The notes beneath the pieces are model-generated. The model saw only the letters and a program-made list of their open reading frames with translations, made no database searches and was not told where the DNA came from. From Ligustrum vulgare (lineage: Eukaryota > Streptophyta > Magnoliopsida > Lamiales > Oleaceae), in the NCBI GenBank assembly GCA_963555705.1, contig OY743179.1:25174192-25238191 (forward strand): a stretch of DNA of 64,000 bases. Direction: 5' to 3'. This document shows positions 47,187 through 58,203 of this stretch, in pieces (within the stretch, counting starts at the first letter, position 1; each line of letters opens with the position of its first letter). The translations under genes were made by a program, and so were the position numbers.

Positions 47187-47360
47187 ATGGATAATTTAAG
47201 TGAGGAGGACGTGACAGAGCTCATGACTGATGTTGTCCGGGTTTGTTATTTTGGTTTGCTGGCCGAAGAAGCCAGTGACCTAGTGAATAGTGACATTCTC
47301 GACCAGGCCGGACTTGACCTTACGCCCGATAGGGTTCGGCCTCTTAAATTATGTAAATAA
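47187..47360 (+). pseudogene. Antisense ORF continuation, frameshifted
   Basis: The frame MDNLSEEDVTELMTDVV, continuing through LLAEEASDLVNSDILDQAGL, fits the middle of the same antisense protein, but is out of frame with 46492-47130 and ends at TAA. Either an indel or an unrecognised intron separates them. Confidence 0.45.
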
Positions 47361-47885
47361 AATTGCCCTTCCTTGCTTTATTCCTAGTCCCGTGCATTTT
47401 TCAGGAGGTTTAACCTTTCCTCCTTGTTGCAGGAATGGCTTTTGATTCTGAGACTTTGAAGCAAGCCGGGTGGCTAAGGCCCAAAGTGCTCGGGCTAAGA
47501 GAACGGTGGACGGTGTGACAAGGAGACAGCCTCAAAAAAGGGAAAGGGCTAACCTTTTTTGCTCGGGGCAAACATCCTGGGCCCAAGAAGATATTCCTCC
47601 TCCAGGGAGGAAAGGCATCAAAGAGGTCGGGCACCCCCGCCATCTGACTCTGAGCTCAAGGCTGATAATCCATCTCTGGCTGACTGCAAGAGGAAAATGC
47701 AAGACTCCCTGCATCCAGACCTTGTGAAAAAGTACTGATATGAAGTTGGTCTGGAGTGGGGAGTTGAGCATATAATGAGCGCGAGTCTCCAGGTAATTCT
47801 TGAGATACTTTCCCCATTCTCTTAATTGATCTTTTTACCCAAAATTTTTACAAGTTGTTCGCTCGACCTGCAGATGTTGAGCGTT

Positions 47886-48548
47886 ACCCGGGGAGTCGCC
47901 AACCAAAGTATTGAGCAGGGTGAGACGGCAAGTCAACTAGTGCACTCCGTTCCAATACGAGGCCACCCGGGCCAACGCAGCTGAGGAGGATCTTTGAAAG
48001 GTCAAGGCTGACCTTGAGGCTGCATTCCAGGAGCGAGACTCAGCTTGGGATGAAGCTAACCGCTTGGTTGAAGAGCTCGATCAGACTCGGGCACGTGAGC
48101 CCCAACTCCAAGATTCTGCAATTGAGTCCTTCAAGGGCTCGAAAGATTACAAGCTTGCCCTGGGTAATTATTCTTTAGAGTCTTACTCTCAAACAATAAA
48201 ACAGGAAAGGGCTTGGTGCCTTCTGAAGATTCCCGATCTAGACATGAGCCCAATGGCTGCTTTCCCCCTGGGTGCTTTGATCTTGATCTCAGCCCTTTTG
48301 AGGGGAGGAAGAGGCTGATTGTGAGGTGCTCGAGGAAGCGGAGGATGGGACTGATCCCGAGGACTGAAAATTTTGTCATTTTGCACGGGGTATGCCCCGT
48401 AGACCACTTGTAAAACTTTCTTTATCAATGAATTTGGTGTTCATATGTGTTTTGTTGTTTTAAGTACACAAGCTGCCCTCAAAATTTAAGTAGTTTTGAT
48501 TCTGTGTCTTGATAATTATATGGTCGAGCAATAGCCGACCTCATAATT
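47886..48548 (+). repeat. 663-bp tandem duplication, unit 1
   Basis: Begins ACCCGGGGAGTCGCCAACC. The only difference I see from unit 2 is one base (AGCTTGGGATG versus AGCTCGGGATG). It contains the predicted coiled-coil part of the antisense ORF (DLEAAFQERDSAWDEAN, then RLVEELDQTRAREPQLQDS). Confidence 0.9.
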
Positions 48549-49211
48549 ACCCGGGGAGTCGCCAACCAAAGTATTGAGCAGGGTGAGACGGCAAGTCAAC
48601 TAGTGCACTCCGTTCCAATACGAGGCCACCCGGGCCAACGCAGCTGAGGAGGATCTTTGAAAGGTCAAGGCTGACCTTGAGGCTGCATTCCAGGAGCGAG
48701 ACTCAGCTCGGGATGAAGCTAACCGCTTGGTTGAAGAGCTCGATCAGACTCGGGCACGTGAGCCCCAACTCCAAGATTCTGCAATTGAGTCCTTCAAGGG
48801 CTCGAAAGATTACAAGCTTGCCCTGGGTAATTATTCTTTAGAGTCTTACTCTCAAACAATAAAACAGGAAAGGGCTTGGTGCCTTCTGAAGATTCCCGAT
48901 CTAGACATGAGCCCAATGGCTGCTTTCCCCCTGGGTGCTTTGATCTTGATCTCAGCCCTTTTGAGGGGAGGAAGAGGCTGATTGTGAGGTGCTCGAGGAA
49001 GCGGAGGATGGGACTGATCCCGAGGACTGAAAATTTTGTCATTTTGCACGGGGTATGCCCCGTAGACCACTTGTAAAACTTTCTTTATCAATGAATTTGG
49101 TGTTCATATGTGTTTTGTTGTTTTAAGTACACAAGCTGCCCTCAAAATTTAAGTAGTTTTGATTCTGTGTCTTGATAATTATATGGTCGAGCAATAGCCG
49201 ACCTCATAATT
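48549..49211 (+). repeat. 663-bp tandem duplication, unit 2
   Basis: Exact head-to-tail copy of 47886-48548 with one base difference seen. It repeats the same 84-residue open frame (48727-48981 versus 48064-48318). The breakpoint shows a 2-3 bp TT(A) microhomology. Confidence 0.9.
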
Positions 49212-49492
49212 TTGTTATAAGAATGAACTTTTAACTTTTGTAGCATCAAAACTTTGGATTGATGACAATTGACTTGTAAGACCGGGCATGGCCGACCTAT
49301 TTAGTCAATTTACACAAGAATAGGTCGAACTCTTTACTTGGCGAAATTAAGAGAAATGTTTAATAAGGTCGGGTAATGCCGACCTCTTGATTTTGTGAAT
49401 GTGAGAAATAATTCGTAAGACCGAGCAAGGCCGACCTTGCATTTAATTTACTCAAAGGAGAGGTCAGACTTTTGACTCTGCGAAAGTAGGAG

Positions 49493-50090
49493 AAATAATT
49501 TATAATGCCTTGCCATGAGACATTGTAAATTATTCGTGAAAGAATAATTTGTAACGTCTTACCATGAGACATTATAAATTATTAGTTTGGGAAATAATTT
49601 GTAATGCCTTGCATTGAGACATTGTAAATTATTTGTTTGGGAAATAATTTGTAAAGCCTTGTCATGAGACATTGTAAATTATTTGTTTGGGAAATAATTT
49701 GTAACGCCTTACCATGAGATATTGTAAATTATTTGTTTGGGAAATAATTTGTAATGTCTTGCCTTGAGACATTGTAAATTATTTATTTGGGAAATAATTT
49801 GTAACGCCTTGCCATGAGACGTTGTAAATTATTTGTGGAAGAATAATTTGCAACGTCTTCCAATGAGACATTGTAAATTATTTGTTTGAGAAATAATTTG
49901 AAACTCCTTGCCATGAGACGTTATAAATTATTCGTGAAAAAATAATTTGTAATGTCTTTCCATGAGACATTGTAAATTATTTGTTTGAGAAATAATTTGT
50001 AACGCCTTACCATGAGACATTGTAAATTATTCGTGAAAAAATAATTTATAACGTCTTACCATGAAACATTGTAAATTATTTGCTGAGAAT
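49493..50090. repeat. ~50-bp satellite-like array, about 12 units
   Basis: The unit AATAATTTGTAA(T/C)G(C/T)CTT followed by (G/A)CCATGAGACATTGTAAATTATT and a GTTTGGGA spacer recurs about every 50 bp. Each unit is itself partly palindromic (AATAATTTGTAA...TTGTAAATTATT). Such tandem arrays between pol and the 3' LTR are known in Tat/Ogre-type elements. Confidence 0.85.
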
Positions 50091-50433
50091 ACTTGTAAAG
50101 TAATTTGAATGACTTTGTAAGTTATTCCAGTATTTTGTCTTCTGGTGCTCATTCTTTGGAAGAAATACTTTTATTAAAGGGGACTAAACAATGGGCCTCA
50201 TTAAAACCTTACCCAGAAAAATCCTGTGGGAAAAAATCTGGATAAGGAAAAAGAGTACCCGTCCAGACACTGAAAGAAAGTACAATGGGCGCGCAGGCCC
50301 GACCATGCTAAAAATTGTTGGTGGATGTGCAAGTCCGAACATAATTAAGAGAAAAAATGGGCTCGCAGACCCGACTCTTCTACAGATAGATGACCTTGTT
50401 ATTAACGGGAATGTAACTACTTGTAGTAAGGCT

Positions 50434-51767
50434 TTAGATTCTCCACATTCCACGGCTAAGGAAGAGGCTTTGAATCCATTGTGCGGAGGCTGTACGAACC
50501 CTTTCCCACTCTTTGGATGACTTCGTATGGTCCTTCCCAAATAGGTCCAAGTTTCCTAGGTTGATAACTCCGGCCTCACTTCGACGGAGGAAAAGATATC
50601 CCATTCTGAATTCTCTCTTCTTCACTCTGATATTAAACTTCTTGGTCATGGCCTGTTGATAAGATGCTATTCTCAAGGCGGCATTTTCCCCGAGTTCTTC
50701 CAGAAGATCCAGACTTTCTCTCTGTCCCTCAATCTGGTTGGATGATTCTGTAGTCATTGCTTGGAAGCTGGGAATTGTTACTTCTACTGGAACAGCAGCT
50801 TCCATCCCAAAGGCCAACATGAATGGAGTTTCCCCTGTTGCAGTCTTGAATGTTGTTCAGTTGGTCCAAAGTATTTATGGGAGGAGATCGGGCCAATTAC
50901 CCTTGGCACTATCAAGGCGAGTCCTCAAGTCTTGCAAGATGAGCCTATTTGTAACTTCATCAAATCGATTACTTTGCTGGTGCGAAACAGAAGTCAACCT
51001 GTGTTCTATCCCAAGATTCTTGCAGAATTGTTTGGAGGCTTGGTACTCGAACTGATGCTCATTATCAGTGATTAGTGTTTTAGGAAGACCAAAACGGCAG
51101 ATAATTGAATTCCAAACAAATGCCTCCAACTTTTGTTTTGTGATTATGGCAAGAGGTTCTGCTTCCACCCATTTTGTGAAGTATTCCACAGCCACTGCTA
51201 GGAACTTGACCTGACCATGAGCAATGGGGAACGGGCCAAGTATGTCAATTCCCCACTATGCAAAGGGGTATGGGCACATAATTGAAGTTAGTTCTTCTGT
51301 CGGTTGATGCAGTCGGCTGCAAACCTTTGACACTTATCACAGGTTTTTATGTAGCTAAGTGTGTCCTTCTTCATGGATGGCCAATATCGCATTAACTTCA
51401 TAACCAGTGCCCTTACTCCCTGGTGCCCTCCATAAATTCCTTCATGAACCTTGGCCATAGGAAGGGTTGCCTCTTTCGGAGTTAGGCATCGAAGGTAAGG
51501 AAGTGTAAAACTTTGACGGAACAAGGTATTCTGTAATATGATATACCTCGAGGCCCTTGCTTTGACTCTTCTTGCTTCTGCTTTGTCATCTGGAAACTTT
51601 TCTGATGTTAAATATTCAACGATTGGATCCATCCAACTCGGCTCGTGTTCGGAAATATCCATTACATCAGGTGGTTGTGTGATACTCGGTTGATGAAGAG
51701 TTCGCACGAAAATAGTTCTCTCCAGGTGGTTAAAATTGGAAAAAGTTAGTCTTGATAGAGCATCCAC
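50434..51767 (-). pseudogene. Integrase of the Tat-type element
   Basis: Three frame pieces. 51767-51288 holds the H-H-C-C zinc domain (HEGIYGGHQGVRALV...CDKCQRFA). 51195-50875 holds the catalytic core (FTKWVEAEPLA, ITDNEHQF and DEVTNR, with the D and E of the D-D-E pattern). 50820-50434 is the C-terminal part. Frameshifts or stops separate the pieces. Confidence 0.8.
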
Positions 51768-51821
51768 TTTGTGATTGGCGGACCTCGGAATTTTATCTAT
51801 GCGGTAAGACTTGAACTTCCT

Positions 51822-52112
51822 TTACAAGTCCAAAACCATCATTTTGTAAGATGACATTTTTTCATCTTTTGCTTCAAAAGTGTCGTTCGCTTGCTCTACC
51901 ACCAATTGTGAATCACTCAAGACTTTGACATGCTCGACCCCTAGATGTTGAGCTGCATGAAGTTCGGAAATAACGACCTCATACTCTGCATCATTATTAG
52001 TTGCTGGGAAGTCAAACCTTATTGCGCACTGAATTTCCATTATGCCATCATCATTTTTAAATATTATTCCTGCCCTCGAGCCTGCGGCATCCAATGCTCC
52101 ATCCACTTGCAA
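51822..52112 (-). pseudogene. Second (archaeal-type) RNase H of the Tat-type element
   Basis: QVDGALDAAGSRAGIIFKND, then NDAEYEVVISELHAAQHLG and VKVLSDSQLVVEQ follow the archaeal-like RNase H pattern (DG, E, D-S). A stop after MMVLDL separates it from the tether leading to integrase. The domain supports the Tat lineage assignment. Confidence 0.8.
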
Positions 52113-52157
52113 AGTCCATGTGGCCTCTTCCCTGTCATGACCTGTCTGCCCCCGAGG

Positions 52158-53626
52158 TCATGGAACGAGTTCAGCGACGAAGTCTTCCAAGACCTGTGCT
52201 TTTATAGAAGTTCGGGGTTTGAACTCAACTTCATATTCCCCAAGCACGATTGACCATTTGAGTAGACGGCCAGTCAAGGGCTGATTTGTGAGGACTTTTA
52301 AAGCATGGGCTTGAAAGTAAGGTCTTAACTTTCTAGCTACCGTGACCAGGGCAGGCGCTAGTTGTTCTGCTAACGTGTATCCGGTTTCTGCATCCAACAT
52401 CATCTTGCTAACATAGTATACGGGTTTTTGGGTCTTCCCTTCCTCTTTAACCAAAACGGCGCTTACTGCATGATATGAAACTGCTAGGTACAAGAACAGA
52501 TTGTCTCCCGGATTTGGTTTTACCAATATTGGAGGACTTCCCAAATATTTATTTAGTTTTCTGAAGGAGACCTCGCATTCTACATCCCATCTGAACTCCT
52601 TGTTTCCTCTAAGAGTCTTGAAGAAGGGAAAGCATTTATCTGTTGCCCTTGACATGAAACGACCCAATGCTTCCACTCTTCCCGTAAGTTTCTGTACTTC
52701 CCTGGCGGTCCTAGGAGGTTCCATTGATGTGAGGGCTACAATTTTATCCGGGTTAACTTCAATACCCCGATGAGTGATCATGAACCCCAAAAACTTGCCC
52801 GAGCTTACTCTGAAGGCACACTTCGTTAGATTTAGCTTCATCCGATGTTGTCTGAGTGTATTGAATATGTCTTCCAAGTTGGCTAGTTGTCTTTCTTTCT
52901 CGAGCTCTTTACGACCATGTCATCAACATAAACTTCAATGTTCAGCCCGATGTGCTTGGAGAAGACCATGTTTACCAATATTTGATAAGTAGCTCCGACA
53001 TTCTTTAATCCAAAGGGCATGACTTTGTAGCAATATATTCCTTCATCATCCATAAAGGAGGTTGTTTCCTGATCTTCCTGTGCCATTCGAATTTGATGAT
53101 ATCTTGAGAATGAGTCGAGGAAGCTGTAAAGTTCAGAACCTGATGTGGAATCCACTAATCTGTCGATACGGGGAAAAAGATAACTGTCTTTTAGGAATGC
53201 TTTGTTTAAATCTGTGAAATCTATGCAGACTCGCCACTTGCCATTCGGCTTCTTGACCAATACCACGTTGGCTAGTCATTCTGGATACTTTACTTCCTTA
53301 ATGAATCCTGCTTTCAGAAGCTTTTCTATCTCCTCCTTTATTATTTTCCTTCTCTCTGTGGCAAACTGTCTTCTAAGTTGTTTAACAGGTTTCTTATCGG
53401 GCATGACATTAAGTCTGTGATCAACAAGTGTGGGGTCTATCCCGGGTATATCTTCTGTACTCCATGTAAATATGTCGATATTTTTCCTTAAACATTGCGA
53501 CAGTTCTTCCTTCATTAATTTGGGGAGTTCTTTCCCAATCGTGAAAATCTTTCCTTCTAAAATTTGAACTTCTTCCAATTCTTCTAAAGGTGACATGCGT
53601 TCTTCCATGGGAAGTTCAATTGACAT
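52158..53626 (-). pseudogene. Reverse transcriptase and RNase H of the Tat-type element
   Basis: From 53626: the connector (DIFTWSTEDIPGIDP), then a TGA at 53276-53278 where the family has Trp before LANVVLVKKPNGKWRVC. The RT core continues through MPFGLKNVGATYQ to the catalytic YVDD, and a frameshift near 52880 leads to 52877-52158 with MKLNLTKCAFRVSSGKFLGF, GIEVNPDKI and the RNase H start. Clearly inactive. Confidence 0.88.
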
Positions 53627-53688
53627 CAGATCTGTTTTACCCTTCCAATATAGTTGATATAACAGCTTCTGACCAATGACTGATTTCC

Positions 53689-54483
53689 CTATACTATTGC
53701 TATGCCTGTGGAAGTTGGGAACTTGATTTCCAGGTGATACGTTGATACTATTGCTTTTAAGCTGTTTAGGAATGGTCTTCCCAAAATAGCATTGTAGGCC
53801 ATAGGGGTCTTCAGGACCTGAAACGGAGTCATCTTTGTTACCAGCTTTTCTTTTGATCCAAGTGAAGTAGGAAGGTCGATTAGGCTTTCGGGTTTTACTG
53901 TTCCCCCACAGAAGCCAGTTAGCGGAGTAATGACCTGTTGAAGCCGATCTTTGGGGAGTTGCATCTTGTTGAAGGCTTCTAAAGAAAGGACATTGGTTGC
54001 ACTCCCATTATCAACAAGCACCCTTCTTACATCAAAGTTTGCAATTGTGGTATTGATGACAATGGCATCGTTATGAGGATATGAAATTCCTTCCACATCA
54101 GCGTTGTTGAAACTGATGTTGTTTGAATTTTCATGGTCATGACTGCCCGATCTTTCTTCCTGATCACCCAATGCCCGAGCATAATTTTTCCTTGCGTTAT
54201 TTGAATCGCCTCCAGAAGTTATTCCTCCGACGATAAAGTTTATGGTGCCAGCAAATTTGTTCTTCTCTTCTCCTCTTCCCTGATCTTTATCTTCTTTCTT
54301 TATGTAATGTCCCAGGAAGCCTCTTTTTATGAGGGCTTCTATCTCATATTTTAATGTTCTGCATTCATCCGTGGTATGACCCGGGATTTTGTGGAAATCA
54401 CAATACTTATGACGATTCTTCTCGTCGATCTTCCCTTTGATAGGTTTTGGCCAGCGCAAATCTTTGCGGCCCTTGATTTCCAT
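53689..54483 (-). pseudogene. Zinc knuckle and protease of the Tat-type element
   Basis: A 264-residue frame with YCDFHKIPGHTTDECR (C-x2-H-x4-H-x4-C, usual for this group) and the retropepsin motif LVDNGSATNVL, followed by YNAILGRPFLN. The stretch is open by itself but separated from gag and RT by frame breaks. Confidence 0.8.
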
Positions 54484-54605
54484 GAGAATGTGAGATTAAG
54501 GTGCATTTAATGGAATTAAGTTATGATGCCAATTACTACTTCCCTTTGTGTTGGAACGGGAGGAATTCCTTCCATCTTCTTGCCTATATCTCTTATTCCC
54601 CTGCT

Positions 54606-55637
54606 TCATGGGTTCCGAAGATTGCACTGTGGTTCCATGAACTTGATCCTGTGCCCTAACGACAGCAGTATCTCGTCCATAATTATGTATTTCTCAGCCC
54701 TTCTGAGAAGTTTTGTCACATTCGTAGGGGTATTCTTAGACAAGGATATTCTGAATTCCGGACCCCGGATGGCCAAGGTCAGGGCTGAAGTGGCCAATGA
54801 GATGTGAAGATCTAGAATCTGAAGTCTTTCGGTGTTAAAGCGGGTCATGAATTCTCGCAGCGTTTCATTATGTCCTTGCCTCAACTACATGAGGGAAGCG
54901 GTGATTTTCTTGATCCTTTTGCTACTTGCAAAGAAATCCGTGAATTTCTCAGTAAGGTCAGCAAAGGAAGAGATTGATCCTGGCGGTATTGTAGAAAATC
55001 AGTCTTTGGCCGAGTTTGTTAAGGTTTGCGGGAAGGCCTTACATAAAATTTGATCAGGAGCATTCTGCATGTCCATAACATCGGTGTAGGTATTCAAGTG
55101 GTTATTAGGATCTGTTGTTCCATCATACTCCTTTATACGAGGGTATTTGAATCTTTCTGGTAAGGGGAACGACGTTATTTCAGGGGTAAAAGGGGTTCTT
55201 CTTGTGAAAGAGGTCCAACCTTGCATGTTTTGCCTTATCCCATCTACGATTCTTTCCTGAATAATTCTAAAAATTTCCCGCTGTGTCAAGTTAGCAAATT
55301 CCTCAATCATGGGATGGGCACCACCGATTCCCAGGGAGTTGTCATCTACAGGATTAAATGGGCTGTGATCTTCCCTGGGAATCATTCCTGGAGTGTTCAT
55401 GTCGGGTTGTGCTTGACGATCATTCTGTTGCTGAAGAGCCTGATGGAGTTCACGGAGCTGCTGTTGGAGTTCGTTGAAATCTTCTCGACTAACTGGTTCA
55501 TTGTCTGATTTGACCTCTGGATCTTGTTCTTCTTCAACATCTTCAAGAGGTGGAGGATTTTCCCCTTCAGCCGAAGTATTGGCTGGAAGGGGTTGACCAG
55601 TGGATGCGGAGGGACGAGCTTGACGTCTATTAACCAT
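54606..55637 (-). pseudogene. Gag of the Tat-type element
   Basis: The start ATG is at 55637 (MVNRRQARPSASTG), just inside the primer site. 55637-54999 holds a Gln-rich coiled coil and the gag-domain beginning (FKYPRIKEYDGTTDPNNHLN). After a frameshift 54884-54606 continues with QGHNETLREFMTRFNTERLQ. Frame breaks make it inactive. Confidence 0.8.
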
Positions 55638-55652
55638 AGTTGATCGTATCTT

Positions 55653-55670
55653 TTCCCATAGACGGCGCCA
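55653..55670 (-). other. Primer-binding site of the Tat-type element
   Basis: The minus strand reads TGGCGCCGTCTATGGGAA next to the LTR end, close in sequence to the site at 59219 (TGGCTCCGTCTGTGGGAA). Confidence 0.75.
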
Positions 55671-55671
55671 A

Positions 55672-56449
55672 TTTATTCTGTAAAAAATCGTTACCTTGAC
55701 ATGGCAGGATCTAGTGATGCTTGATCGCTGGAAAAGATGAATGAACTCGCCTTGGAGGACATGCAAAAAGGCGAGGAGGATTCTCCCCGTCACCCCTCCG
55801 GTGTGAGAATTAGTATTCTGGAGAAAAATAGAGAGAGAATATATAACTGAAAAACGTAAAGAATATTGAATGAATAAAGATCAAATGAACTATATTTATA
55901 GGACTGAAAAGCCCATAACCTTTTTTAATTAAAGAATGAGTCATTTTGTTATAAACTTACCTTTTAGGAAGAATTTCAAAGTTATAGGGATTCAATTCCC
56001 TTTTTTAGAATATTTCCTTATGAAATACGCATTTCCTTGAGGCCCAATAATGGGGCCCATTAATGAGGTCCATCAATGAAAGAGATTCGGAGGCCTGCTT
56101 TCTTGGGCCAAAGATCAGGAAGTCCCGACCTGATCCATTAGTGTCAATTCAAAGTGGAATGGGGTCGGGGTACGAACCGATCTTATCCACTAGATGTACC
56201 CGGTCACAAGATTCAACCTTTAAGCCCCGTAATGCGTTTTGATAGAAGATAGGTCGGCCAAACCCGACCATATGGATATCGATATAAGCCTGGGGACATG
56301 TACGGCCGGGCATTTATGCCCGACCATATTATCACATAGTCTGCAAATTCGGACAGGTCGGGCATAGGATGGAGCCCATGGCATGATGGGCCAACCAATT
56401 GTATTCCCGTGTCAAGCTTATTTTTGGACTTTGAGGAATTGTCCGATCA
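55672..56449 (-). repeat. 5' LTR of the Tat-type element
   Basis: Begins TGATCGGACAATTCC on the minus strand. The internal end has lost the expected CA (reads ...ACAGAATAAA). It contains a 26-bp stretch absent from the left LTR near 56280. Confidence 0.82.
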
Positions 56450-56998
56450 ACTATATTTTGCACGATCCAATTGAATGTTTTTATGATGTAATGCATCTTC
56501 ATATGTTCATCTTCAATAGAGACAATTGTGTAAAACTTACGTTGCACGTAATTTTATAGCGTTATTGTGATGTTTTTGTTCAAATTTTAAATAATTACAA
56601 TTTGATCAAAATTTGCAAAATAAATTAAAAGAAGGAAAATGCTATTTGAACCCCAGGCTTGCCCTCCCACTCACATGGGGGGTGGGGCCTGCTCATCATG
56701 ATGAGCAGGCCCCAACCCCCATGTGAGTGGGAGGGCAAGCTTGGGAGCAAACCTGGGGGCACTGTAGCATTGTTGTTAAAAGAATATAAGCACGTGAAAT
56801 GCATCTTTAGTTATAATGAACAATCACATAATTATGTCCTTAAGAAAATATACATAATATTTTTTTATTTGAATTTTGACTTATGGTATGCAAATTATTA
56901 TTATTATTATTATTATTATTATTTTTGAAGTATCTCAACTTAAAAATTCAGTCCTGAGATACGATTTATTGATAAAAAAAAAAATCAAATCGTACAAA
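56450..56998. repeat. Segmental duplication copy B, part 3
   Basis: Matches 18380-18656 and 20442-20557. It lacks the two Tourist-like elements of copy A and gains the palindromic MITE at 56634-56775 and an (ATT)n tract at 56896-56922. Confidence 0.85.
56634..56775. mobile_element. Palindromic Mutator-type MITE (142 bp)
   Basis: A 9-bp target duplication TTAAAAGAA (56625-56633, 56776-56784) surrounds it. Copy A has one TTAAAAGAA at the same place (18549-18557). The body is a ~42-bp GC-rich arm (GCTTGCCCTCCCACTCACAT, then GGGG.TGGGGCCTGCTCATC) repeated in inverse with one mismatch and a tiny centre, with outer ends AATGCTA...CCCCAGG paired. Confidence 0.85.
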
Positions 56999-57005
56999 CC
57001 CATGA

Positions 57006-57395
57006 AAGGCTGGGGACGTCTTGGTGGAAGTTACTCCTGCTGCTTTTATTTTTCGTCCTTCAACTCGAATTTTGGCTTCCATCCATTCATACTTGTTTTG
57101 GGCTCTCCTTTTTCACATCTTGCTTTATATTTGGAGTCACAGTAGTCATGATTGACCCTTTGTTCCTTATAGCTTGATCTCTTCTTTGTTGTCTTACTTC
57201 GAATCACATCAAGCTGCAAGATCATATGATCTTGCTGCACTTAAGTGCTGGGGGACCCTTTTTGAATATATTAATTTCCTTATATGTATTGTTTTTACAT
57301 TGGGTCGTTTTAGTTTTCTTTTGATTTTTTTATCCAAAAAAATTACAGTTATTACTATTGTGTAGCTGGAGAACTACCAGCAATAATTTGAGGGG
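57006..57395. other. Stretch without recognised gene
   Basis: Short open frames on both strands match nothing I know. It adjoins the enolase relic, so it could be upstream intron or flank. Confidence 0.3.
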
Positions 57396-57821
57396 ATGAA
57401 GAAGCCAGAAGGTCTTAAATTACTTAAGACAGCCATTGTCGAAGCAGGTTATACAAGAAAAATAAGTTCTTTCTCTCCTTCTCTTTTCATGTATGTGTTT
57501 GATTCCTTCATTGTTCATGATCTATCGTCGCCTTGTAATTGTTCTATTGTGACATCTTTCTTCTTTATGGGTTATCATTGGAATGGATGTTGCTACATCA
57601 AAATCTTATGGATCGGACAAGACTTATGATTTGAACTTCAAAGAAGAGGCAATTTCCCACTATAATGCAAAGTATTTCATAACTGCTAAATTGTAACATT
57701 TTGGCTGGGACCGCTATGCCAAGCTAATTGGTAAAATTGGAGCTCAAATACAGATTGTGGGAGATGATCTCTTGATCACCAATCCCAAGGCGTATACTTT
57801 TCTTAATGCACAACCTCTGGC

Positions 57822-58012
57822 GTTCTTGAGATTTACACACTATTTGGCGGCTAATTAATGGGGAGAGAGAAGATTTTTTGGTGTTTTCAAGGTAAAATAT
57901 GAGGTTAAAAATTTGAGAGAGAAAATATGTATGATTAAAAAGTGATTTGAAAAATTTTGTAGTTTAAATTGGAGTTTAAACTCCAATTTAATGGAGCCGC
58001 CGAACAGGCGCT
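57822..58012. mobile_element. Possible MITE with GGCGGCT ends
   Basis: Left CTATTTGGCGGCTAATTAATGG pairs with the inverse of the right end CCTGTTCGGCGGCTCCATTA. No sure target duplication. It interrupts the enolase pseudogene. Confidence 0.45.
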
Positions 58013-58014
58013 TA

Positions 58015-58203
58015 TCCTCTGTTTGTTTCCTTATTTGGAAGAAGGAAAAAAAAAGAGCTTTGAAAAGTGATTGATAGGATATTGTTTGGTTGAAAATGAG
58101 AGAATAATTTTGAATTTATACGTAGAATATTTTATTATTAAAATATAATTAAAATTAAATACAGTAAAAAAATGAGTTAAAAATAATGGGATCAAACATA
58201 GGC
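58015..58203. mobile_element. Tourist-like MITE (189 bp)
   Basis: Flanked by TTA at 58012-58014 and 58204-58206. Left TCCTCTGTTTGTTTCC matches the inverse of the right end, GCCTATGTTTGATCCC, at 12 of 16 sites. Confidence 0.6.

Larger units (their letters stand above)
45358..56449 (-). mobile_element. Tat-lineage Ty3/gypsy element with antisense ORF
   Basis: Perfect target duplication ACTAT at 45353-45357 and 56450-56454, LTRs 45358-46111 and about 55672-56449, and a primer site next to the right LTR. Minus-strand order: gag, protease, reverse transcriptase, RNase H, a second RNase H, integrase. The second RNase H between RH and integrase and a plus-strand ORF near the 3' LTR are marks of the Tat (Ogre/Retand/Grande) group. 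All domains are broken by frameshifts or stops. The LTRs differ at roughly 8% of sites plus a 26-bp indel by eye, so the insertion is not recent. Confidence 0.9.

Noticed and set aside
49493..50090. Regularly spaced repeats that could suggest a CRISPR array
   Set aside because: The 'spacers' are also repeated; this is a tandem array within a plant retrotransposon.
50191..50520. 109-codon plus-strand frame and its minus-strand partner
   Set aside because: Noncoding region after the integrase of the Tat-type element; no family match, mirror frames.
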